Source: Candidatus Gottesmanbacteria bacterium
GTDB taxonomy: Bacteria > Patescibacteriota > Microgenomatia > UBA10105
Direction: 5' to 3'
NCBI GenBank assembly: GCA_023245415.1
Contig: JAHFKJ010000014.1
Span: forward strand, 1 to 39,858
Length of the DNA: 39,858 nt
Shown: piece by piece, positions 9,566 to 16,854 of the stretch
How positions within the stretch are numbered: the stretch's first letter is position 1
Layout of the letters: the number at the start of each line of letters is the position of its first letter
The notes under the pieces: generated by a model
Seen by the model: the letters and a program-made list of their open reading frames with translations, nothing else
Told to the model about the DNA's origin: nothing
The model's database searches: none
Translations under genes and position numbers: made by a program

Positions 9566-9826
9566 ATGATTGAGAAAATTGGAGAAAAAGTTTCGGTTAG
9601 TTTTCTATTTAACCACATAAATGGACTCGTTATGCCTCGCTGCATTGAATGGAAAAATACTGTACGTACCATCAAAAAAGTCGGCCTTCACTACACACTT
9701 TATCGGGGAAATAAGCTGATCCACATGTTTTCAGTATGTGATGCCCACCAGTTTTTCCTGCTGTCTCTGGATACCGAAAATTTACATTGGACTCTGGAAG
9801 AAATAGCAGACGGAATGACTAATTGA
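9566..9826 (+). CDS. Small hypothetical protein upstream of Y-family polymerase
   Basis: 86-aa ORF (MIEKIGEKVSVSFLFNHINGL...); longer 9494 start lies in the candidate promoter. Confidence 0.55.
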   Translation: MIEKIGEKVSVSFLFNHINGLVMPRCIEWKNTVRTIKKVGLHYTLYRGNKLIHMFSVCDAHQFFLLSLDTENLHWTLEEIADGMTN

Positions 9827-9955
9827 AGCTCTCACGACCTAACGGTCGGAGAATCTTAATCTGCGCTTCGTCCAGAGCTGAAATCCGGCCGAAGCGGAAT
9901 CCGCTCTACATCTCGCGATCTGACGATCGGGGAATTCCGCGGAGGCGGATTAAAT
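9825..9955. repeat. Composite palindromic (REP/BIME-like) element, two hairpin units
   Basis: CGACC-TAAC-GGTCG (9835-9848) and CGATC-TGAC-GATCG (9916-9929), plus GGAATTCCGCGGAGGCGGATT. Confidence 0.65.
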
Positions 9956-9957
9956 TC

Positions 9958-10052
9958 TAAATGTCAAAAATCTAATTTCAAATCAAGCACGAAGTTCAAA
10001 GATTATTTACTATTTTGATTTTGGATTTGATTTGGCATTTGAGCTTTTAAAT
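9958..10052. repeat. Imperfect long inverted repeat upstream of polY
   Basis: AAATGTCAAAAATCTAATTTCAAATC opposite GATTTTGGATTTGATTTGGCATTTGAG. Confidence 0.5.
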
Positions 10053-10066
10053 TTCGAATTGACAAC

Positions 10067-11395
10067 ATGATTAAAAAATCTCAAATGTTTAACTTATCTC
10101 CTTCCGCTTGGATGCATATTGACCTTAACTCCTGTTTTGCTACTATTGAACAACAAGCCAATCCTCTGCTTCGCAATAAACCCATCGCCGTTGCAGCTTA
10201 TACAACGCCCCGCGGGTGTATTCTCGCACCTTCCATTGAAGCCAAACGCTATGGCGTCAAAACCGGTATGCAGGTGCAAGAAGGAAAACAATTATGTCCA
10301 CGCCTCATCATTTTGCCTTCGGATCCAGCGAAATACCGGTTTGTTAATCGGGCGCTTTTGAAACTGTTTCAACAATATTCCCCTTTTGTAACAGTTAGAT
10401 CAATTGATGAAATGCTTATAGATTTTAGCGATTTATTCATTGCAAATGAAGTCAGGAATCCCCGCAATTATGCTCAAATAACCTCATTAATAAAAATAGG
10501 GCAAGAAATTAAATCACGGATAAAAAAAGAGATTGGTGAATGGTTAACTGTGTCAATCGGGATCTCTACGAATCCTTATTTGGCCAAATTTGCAGCCGGA
10601 CTCCACAAGCCTGATGGGCTTGACGAAATTAATGCCGTCAACATTCAACAAATTTTGGCAAAACATAGTTTAGTTGAGTTGCCATATATCAAGGAAAAGA
10701 ACCAAATCCGTTTATTATGTACAGGTGTAAGAACTCCGCTTGATTTTTATAACGCTTCACTTCAGCAGCTCAAAGCCGCTTTTCGATCTATCAACGGATA
10801 TTACTGGTACCTGCGTCTCCACGGGTTTAGAATTGATGAGGTAGAATGGCAAAGGCGTTCTATTGGCCATTCATACGCTCTACCAAAAGCTACCGATAAC
10901 CTTCAAGAAGTAGAGCAGCTTTTATACAAACTCGTAGAAAAAATGGGCAGGAGACTTCGGAGCAATCACTTGACTGCGCAAGGCATTCACTTAGCGTGCA
11001 ATTTTGTAGACGGAAGTTTCTGGCACCACGGTCAGTCAACATCAATACGCATGTATGCCAGCAGTGATTTGTTTTCGAAAGCTTGTCATGTATTAACGAA
11101 TATTCAGCCGCTTAAACCTGTACGAATTTTAGCAGTGTCTTGCTTTGCACTCCAGCAAGATTTGTATAACCAGCAAACTCTTTTTGCAAATGAAGAAAAG
11201 AAGCGCAGTCTTGTACAGGCACTTGATGAAATAAATGACCATTGGGGCGAATTTTCCGTCATGCCAGCTGCCATGTTAACCGTTCAAAAACAAAATAAAA
11301 TCCTCGACCGGATTGCGTTTGGACGTGTCCTTGACATGCAGGACGTAATCTTGCAATCAGAAAATAAATGGGAACGGGAATTGTATATTGAATAA
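10067..11395 (+). CDS. Y-family DNA polymerase (DinB/UmuC-like)
   Basis: WMHIDLNSCFATIEQQANPLLRNKPIAV, SIDEMLIDFSDLF, SIGISTNPYLAKFAAGLHKPDGL. Confidence 0.93.
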   Translation: MIKKSQMFNLSPSAWMHIDLNSCFATIEQQANPLLRNKPIAVAAYTTPRGCILAPSIEAKRYGVKTGMQVQEGKQLCPRLIILPSDPAKYRFVNRALLKLFQQYSPFVTVRSIDEMLIDFSDLFIANEVRNPRNYAQITSLIKIGQEIKSRIKKEIGEWLTVSIGISTNPYLAKFAAGLHKPDGLDEINAVNIQQILAKHSLVELPYIKEKNQIRLLCTGVRTPLDFYNASLQQLKAAFRSINGYYWYLRLHGFRIDEVEWQRRSIGHSYALPKATDNLQEVEQLLYKLVEKMGRRLRSNHLTAQGIHLACNFVDGSFWHHGQSTSIRMYASSDLFSKACHVLTNIQPLKPVRILAVSCFALQQDLYNQQTLFANEEKKRSLVQALDEINDHWGEFSVMPAAMLTVQKQNKILDRIAFGRVLDMQDVILQSENKWERELYIE

Positions 11396-11399
11396 CTAT

Positions 11400-11447
11400 G
11401 AAGCTCCCACGGGCTTGAGGCCCGGGGTTTTTCGCGAAGGGGGATAA
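11400..11447. repeat. Third copy of the palindromic hairpin family
   Basis: GAAGCTCCCA-CGGGC-TTGAG-GCCCG-GGGTTTTTCGCGAAGGGGGAT. Confidence 0.6.
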
Positions 11448-11498
11448 AAATTAAACATCTGGAAGTAGTTTACTCTGTAAATCTCTAAAATAATTAAC

Positions 11499-12113
11499 TT
11501 ATTTTATATCAAGACTTGCCCATAAGTAGCGGCAAGCCCAGCTTCTGTACGGCTTCCATTTCGCTGATATTTTATCAGCCTGCTTTGGTGTAGGGTGTTT
11601 ACGAAATTTATATAATTTTTTCATCGCATTACGCAGACCCAAATCACCATAAGAAAACACGTCTTCGCGTGCTAAAGTAAAAATCAAAAACATTTCGGCG
11701 GTCCATACCCCAATTCCTTTAACTTCGATTAACTGCTGTGTCACTTGTGCATCGGTAAAATCATGAATTCTTTCAAACTGCAGCTGCTTATTTATTGTTT
11801 TTTGCGCTAAATTCTTGATATAAGAAATTTTGGCATAAGAAATACCTGCCTTTCGAATTTGATCATCGTCTATCTTGAGTATTATCTCGGGTACAATCTT
11901 TTTATCATGAAAAATATTCAGAAACCTCGCAAAAATAGTATCAGCTGCTTTTTCTGATAATTGCTGATTAACAATTTGTTCGACAAGAGCTCGAAAATAA
12001 TCCTGTCTCTTTTGCCATTTGGGACGGGGTAAAATATTAATCACCGTTGCAAGCACTGGATCAACTGACGTTAAATAGGCCACCGGATCAACTGACTTTT
12101 GATATTGTTCCAT
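11499..12113 (-). CDS. DNA-3-methyladenine glycosylase II-like HhH-GPD protein
   Basis: EQIVNQQLSEKAADTI, IEVKGIGVWTAEMFLIF HhH, VFSYGDLGLRNA catalytic Asp region. Confidence 0.9.
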   Translation of the reverse strand: MEQYQKSVDPVAYLTSVDPVLATVINILPRPKWQKRQDYFRALVEQIVNQQLSEKAADTIFARFLNIFHDKKIVPEIILKIDDDQIRKAGISYAKISYIKNLAQKTINKQLQFERIHDFTDAQVTQQLIEVKGIGVWTAEMFLIFTLAREDVFSYGDLGLRNAMKKLYKFRKHPTPKQADKISAKWKPYRSWACRYLWASLDIK

Positions 12114-12124
12114 AAGAAAGGAGA

Positions 12125-12616
12125 CTATAAGTTGTCAGGATAATAATGGTTTTGTTGGGCAGTTTGAATTAATTTCAGAGCTTCTTTTTCGTAAATTCCA
12201 TGTTTAATAAAAATCTCTCCAGGGTGACTTGTTAAGTAGTCCAATAGACTATAGCGGATTTTATTATATCGATGTGACACCGAAGTTTTATTTATACACC
12301 ACACAAATCGTTTGATTCCCGACCATAGGGCAGCATCAAATCCCAGGATGGTTGGTTCCATCAGGGAATACAAAGAACAACGCGATAACTCTTTGATTTC
12401 AAGTGCGACTAACGCTTGTCTTGTCGCAACTACTTCTGCTTGTTGCGAAATATCTCCGTTATCTAATTCCTGTCCCACGGTGGTCCGATTAAACCCTTTT
12501 GAAATAATGACATTATTTTTCACCACAAATGAAACATATGGATAAATTTTATATTTGTCCATTATTTCTTGACCAAATTTCAATAACTCTTGAATGATTG
12601 TTTCTTCACCATCCAT
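12125..12616 (-). CDS. Cytidine deaminase-like fold protein lacking the zinc ligands (putative pseudoenzyme)
   Basis: Collinear with the 12606-13076 product (FVVKNNVIISKGFNRT; SLYSLMEP...FDAALWSGIKRFVW), but HGE->QAE and PCLAC->PTILG. Confidence 0.75.
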   Translation of the reverse strand: MDGEETIIQELLKFGQEIMDKYKIYPYVSFVVKNNVIISKGFNRTTVGQELDNGDISQQAEVVATRQALVALEIKELSRCSLYSLMEPTILGFDAALWSGIKRFVWCINKTSVSHRYNKIRYSLLDYLTSHPGEIFIKHGIYEKEALKLIQTAQQNHYYPDNL

Positions 12617-13076
12617 ACTTATCTTTCGCTGTTTTAAAAAGTCTAATTCCTTCCTCATGTAAAACATCTCTCACCACCATAATTTCATTTGGATTATCAT
12701 TTTGATAATCTTTGATTGAATAGGGGTGGTCATTAAAGTACTCAGGAAAATCATTGTGTGATACCGAAAAAACAAATCTATTTATTTGTGACCATAAAGC
12801 ACTATCAAAACAGGCTAGACACGGCTCACACGTCGAATATAAACTATATCCTTTTAATATTATTCCTGAATGCAATTCGATGCAGGCTTTCTTCATAGCC
12901 TCCATCTCACCATGAGTAGTTTTGTCCCCGTAAGAGTTAATTCGATCATTAAATCCCTTGCTGATTATTACACTATCTTTGACAATAAACGCACAGAATG
13001 GATACGCGTGGTTATTTTCCATTTTTTCATAGCTATACATTATGAGTTCTCTGATTATTTGTTCATCTTCAAACAT
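12606..13076 (-). CDS. Nucleoside/nucleotide deaminase (CMP/dCMP/guanine deaminase superfamily)
   Basis: THGEMEAMKKA and STCEPCLACFDSALW zinc motifs. Confidence 0.88.
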   Translation of the reverse strand: MFEDEQIIRELIMYSYEKMENNHAYPFCAFIVKDSVIISKGFNDRINSYGDKTTHGEMEAMKKACIELHSGIILKGYSLYSTCEPCLACFDSALWSQINRFVFSVSHNDFPEYFNDHPYSIKDYQNDNPNEIMVVRDVLHEEGIRLFKTAKDKYGW

Positions 13077-13099
13077 AATCTTAAATAACTAATATTATT
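12971..13099. repeat. 129-bp direct repeat, copy 1 (deaminase 5' end / transporter 3' end)
   Basis: Ungapped match to 15135-15263 with about 7 mismatches by eye. Confidence 0.9.
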
Positions 13100-13944
13100 A
13101 AACCGATCGTTACACCAACAATGCCTAGCAATTTCTTCTTCGTAAGTTCATCCTTAAATATGAGTGCAGAAAATAGAGTTACTGCTGAAATAGATGAAGC
13201 GTTAATTGCATTTACATAACCGATGTTCGGAGCTGATATAAATCCTACCTGCATAAAATAATTAAATCCCGCAGAAAATATACCGATGAAAAGAAGAGTC
13301 AGGATTTGTGCGGAGTTGAGAATTTTCCATCTTATGCTCTTTCGATTCATTTCAAAAACAATAATCAGAGACACGATTGCCATAGTATAAATGAGTCGGG
13401 GAACAATACTGACACCAATGATAATAAGATATTTTGACGTCAGCGCAAGCATTCCCCAGCATAAAAATGCGCCAATTGCAAGCGGTAACCAGGAGGCGCG
13501 GACATGGCTTATATTTTGAAGATTTTTGTTAATCATGATCAGCGCCGAAGCTCCAACGATGAAAAATATAGCTAAGGCTGCTTTAAAGGTAAGTGTTGAA
13601 TGAAATAAGAATAGGGAGGCAATGGAAGTAAAAACTACATAACTTTTTGAAATTATTAAGCTATACCCTGGATTTGGCGCATACTCTATGCTTTTGAGGG
13701 AGAATTTGTTTCCTAAATAACTAAAGAAGATCGCGGAAACAATAATTATTAGAAGTTGATGTGTATTTATCTTTAAGCTGATTTTCGAAGTTAAAACAAA
13801 TGGGAGGTAAATTATAACCGGGATTGCAAACATGGCAAAATTGTTAAACACTGTAGGTGTTTCAAGTAACGAACTTTTACGAATTAACAAATACAATATT
13901 ACAGAACTAACAAACATCAAAAAACTCGCAAATATCCAGTTCAT
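13081..13944 (-). CDS. EamA/DMT-superfamily transporter
   Basis: About 10 hydrophobic segments; C-terminal VNAINASSISAVTLFSALIFKDELTKKKLLGIVGVTIGLIILV typical of EamA. Confidence 0.85.
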   Translation of the reverse strand: MNWIFASFLMFVSSVILYLLIRKSSLLETPTVFNNFAMFAIPVIIYLPFVLTSKISLKINTHQLLIIIVSAIFFSYLGNKFSLKSIEYAPNPGYSLIISKSYVVFTSIASLFLFHSTLTFKAALAIFFIVGASALIMINKNLQNISHVRASWLPLAIGAFLCWGMLALTSKYLIIIGVSIVPRLIYTMAIVSLIIVFEMNRKSIRWKILNSAQILTLLFIGIFSAGFNYFMQVGFISAPNIGYVNAINASSISAVTLFSALIFKDELTKKKLLGIVGVTIGLIILVI

Positions 13945-14053
13945 AATTCATAATAACTATATCGCTTAAGTCGCATTGATAACTTCAGTACCTATCTCTA
14001 CTTTATTAGATATGGAAATTATACCACGTAAAGTAATCTACATGATCGCTTAG

Positions 14054-14110
14054 ATTGATAAATTAAACATTGATCTGCGGATAATGACACTTTTTAAAAT
14101 GTCATACATA
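14054..14110. repeat. Short dispersed repeat, copy 1
   Basis: ATTGATAAATTAAAC...TCTGCGGATAATGACACTTTTTAAAA, similar to 15261. Confidence 0.55.
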
Positions 14111-14192
14111 TAGGATACTGCACACATTTCATTAAGAGCTCTATACTTGTGATTCAGGATCATATAGTCTAGGGTCGTCTTACCAATCTAAT

Positions 14193-14987
14193 CTAAAAGT
14201 TCCGTGCAAGTATTTGGATATTATCTCCTAACTTATTTGCAAAGAGGTAGTTCTTAAAAGGCAAATGCCCTAAATAGAGTATTTTATTGAGTACTTTACT
14301 CAGAATTACATTTCCCAAGCGGCACCATTGTGTAAACGTGTCGGTTTGCACGTCAATTGTAGTGAAACCTACCTTTTCTATGAGCTGTTTTATGGAATGT
14401 GGGTTGAAAAGCACAAGATGATCCTGTGGCCCTAACACCCACCACCGTTTCTTTAATAACACAGCGGAGATCCCACAAATATTTGGTGTTGTTAGCATTA
14501 GTAAACCGTTCTTCTTCAAGATTCGTTTAATCTCAACTAATAAAGCATTTGGGTCAAGTGTATGTTCTATAACGTCGAAGCAGGTGACAATATCAAAGCT
14601 GTAGGGTTTAATGTTACTTAAAGATTCATGTGATGTGATGCCTTGGCTACGGATATATTTCACAATTGCTCGCGATTTATCCATTGCTGACAGCTCAAAT
14701 TGAGCCTCTCGAGCAGCTTTGAGAAAGTCTCCATTACCGCAACCGACATCGATGAGTTTACTTTTTTCTGGTGCGTACTGTCTGAGAAGTGTTGCCCGTG
14801 CTAAGCTCGTTTCTGAAATTGGCAGTTGTTCCAAATTTCTTGCGAAATTATTTCCCCAGTGTTCGATTCTTTGGTTAATCTCTCTATCTTGAGGAAAATA
14901 GTTCACATATAGCGAATAACACTTTGCGCATCGATTATATTCGTCAATAACTTCTTTAATTTTTGTATATTTGCAAACAGGACACAT
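14193..14987 (-). CDS. Class I SAM-dependent methyltransferase with N-terminal zinc-ribbon
   Basis: MCPVCKYTKI...NRCAKC, KLIDVGCGNGDFLKAA, FDIVTCFDVIEHTLDP. Confidence 0.92.
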   Translation of the reverse strand: MCPVCKYTKIKEVIDEYNRCAKCYSLYVNYFPQDREINQRIEHWGNNFARNLEQLPISETSLARATLLRQYAPEKSKLIDVGCGNGDFLKAAREAQFELSAMDKSRAIVKYIRSQGITSHESLSNIKPYSFDIVTCFDVIEHTLDPNALLVEIKRILKKNGLLMLTTPNICGISAVLLKKRWWVLGPQDHLVLFNPHSIKQLIEKVGFTTIDVQTDTFTQWCRLGNVILSKVLNKILYLGHLPFKNYLFANKLGDNIQILARNF

Positions 14988-15119
14988 ACGGCTATTATAC
15001 TTTTCGAGGCTAGATATAGTGAGTAAAGATGTGGAGTAATTCTACTTGAATAAGTTATCTATCTCACTTTTCATATCTGCGCCTTTTAGTTCTTTTCCAC
15101 CAATTTTAGACATTAATCC

Positions 15120-15240
15120 ATTAGCTAATAACTACTCCATCTTTGACAATAAACGCACAGAATGGATATGCGTTGTTCTTTTCCATTTTTTCATAGCTAT
15201 ACATTATGAGTTCTCTGATTATTTGTTCATCTGCAAACAT
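15120..15240 (-). pseudogene. Truncated duplicate of the deaminase N-terminus
   Basis: MFADEQIIRELIMYSYEKMEKNNAYPFCAFIVKDGVVIS followed by TAA, near-identical to the 12606-13076 product. Confidence 0.8.
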
Positions 15241-15263
15241 AATCTTAAATGACTAATATTATT
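15135..15263. repeat. 129-bp direct repeat, copy 2
   Basis: See 12971-13099. Confidence 0.9.
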
Positions 15264-15317
15264 GATAAATTAAACTGAATTCTGCGGATAATGAGACTTC
15301 TTGAAAAACCATCTTAA
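15261..15317. repeat. Short dispersed repeat, copy 2
   Basis: ATTGATAAATTAAAC...TCTGCGGATAATGAGACTTCTTGAAAA. Confidence 0.55.
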
Positions 15318-15384
15318 TAGGGATCCAGATAGCCTAAACCAGATTCATATACCTGCCATTTACCCCTTAACCTAATTCTTCCAT

Positions 15385-16854
15385 CTATAATAACAATTTT
15401 GCTGAAGAATTCACCTGTAAAATTAAATCTTTGACGTCAGGTCTTGAAACATCAATAGGTTCAGAAAACCCGATAGCTATCAATACCCATGATTTCTTAG
15501 GATTTTTTACTTCTTCCCAAACTCGTTCTGAATAGTCTAACAAGTTTTTATCTTTTCCTACGAACCAATATATCGCAGTCGCTTTATTATCATCAAGGCT
15601 TAATTTTCTGACTCGAAAGTCATTTATTTGGAATATCTCACTATTGCTAATAGTATGCCCTAATCCCTGTAAACAAATTTCTGGATCATGATGTGTGCGT
15701 GCAGATTTACTTGAGACAACTAGTAACGAGAATTGAATACCGTCTTTGGTTTGACCTGTAAATTTTTTACTAAATTCTACATCACTATTTACAAAATAAG
15801 ACTCTTCAGCTCTACTAAAAGCAAGATCACTAAGGATAATACTATTTAAGGTGATTGAGTAAGCTGTTTGTTGTTTATACGTATTAACTATGTCTGTATC
15901 TTTTATGAAAGCAACTTGCAGTAGTAAAAAGAATGAAAAGAAGATTATGGAAAACAATTTTACGTTTCCTTTTAACCAAGTTGGTTTTACTTCATTTAAT
16001 GTTTTTCTGGATGTCAAAGAAGGCACATATTTATTAGTTAGATACCACAGCGAAATGCAACTGGCTGTAAATCCCAATATACCTAGAACAAGATGAATTG
16101 CGTCTCCAGCCCATTTCATATCAAGAACGTCATAAATATAAATTAAGCTAAATACTCTCCATGTATTAAAAAAGAGCAAGGATATAAAAAATAAAACCGT
16201 AATAGCGATTAGTTTTACTGAAAGACGCACATTTTGTAAAAAATATGTACTTAGCATAAAAAGTCCACCTGTATAAATACTCTTCACACCGCTACAGGGT
16301 AAATCTATGCTTGTTGCATGATTTTCAGTGACAATGACAGCTGAATTTGATACATTCCCAATACCGGTAATCTGTAATATTGATCTGACAATATTTGCAG
16401 TAGCAAGCCGTATCGGAAAACCTAAAAACTTCTGGACTCGTTCTAAAAGAGGTAGGGTGAAGATAAGAATTAAAAAAACATAAATACTTCGTTTCCAGAA
16501 TTGTCGCTCAAGATAAAAACCAAGGAGGCAGTATACTCCAAGGAAAAATAATATCGCTGGAACAATGCTAAGCTTAAAGATCACTGCATTAACGATATAT
16601 AATATTAAAACTCCAGTAAGAGAAATAAAGGGAATGGTTTTGTTTTTAGGAGAAATTAATTGTTCTTTCTTAAGAACTGAGATAATAAATATAGTAGAAA
16701 CAAGAATAAAGCCAATACCATTTTCGTAAAATTCACGACTTGTAAACGTGTGCCAAATGTAAACAATCGCTTGTCTGAAAAATAAAATGAAGAGAAGTAT
16801 TAAGAGGAAGTCATACCAATTAAAATTTTTTAGTCTTTCGGATACTTTGTTCAT
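15385..16854 (-). CDS. Exosortase/archaeosortase-family transpeptidase fused to a C-terminal EpsI-like domain
   Basis: Polytopic; DLPCSGVKSIYTGG (Cys187), NTWRV (Arg233), DAIHLVLG (His254); C-terminal THHDPEICLQGLGH resembles the EpsI motif. Confidence 0.88.
   Translation of the reverse strand: MNKVSERLKNFNWYDFLLILLFILFFRQAIVYIWHTFTSREFYENGIGFILVSTIFIISVLKKEQLISPKNKTIPFISLTGVLILYIVNAVIFKLSIVPAILFFLGVYCLLGFYLERQFWKRSIYVFLILIFTLPLLERVQKFLGFPIRLATANIVRSILQITGIGNVSNSAVIVTENHATSIDLPCSGVKSIYTGGLFMLSTYFLQNVRLSVKLIAITVLFFISLLFFNTWRVFSLIYIYDVLDMKWAGDAIHLVLGILGFTASCISLWYLTNKYVPSLTSRKTLNEVKPTWLKGNVKLFSIIFFSFFLLLQVAFIKDTDIVNTYKQQTAYSITLNSIILSDLAFSRAEESYFVNSDVEFSKKFTGQTKDGIQFSLLVVSSKSARTHHDPEICLQGLGHTISNSEIFQINDFRVRKLSLDDNKATAIYWFVGKDKNLLDYSERVWEEVKNPKKSWVLIAIGFSEPIDVSRPDVKDLILQVNSSAKLLL

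Noticed and set aside
10057-10066. TTGACA immediately before the polY ATG as a promoter
   Set aside because: Too close to the start codon for a usable -10; a -35 here could not drive the annotated start
12870-15252. Two similar plus-strand ORFs (12870-13088 and 15046-15252) as a small paralogous protein family
   Set aside because: Their similarity is the antisense of the 129-bp duplication; the real coding strand is the minus-strand deaminase
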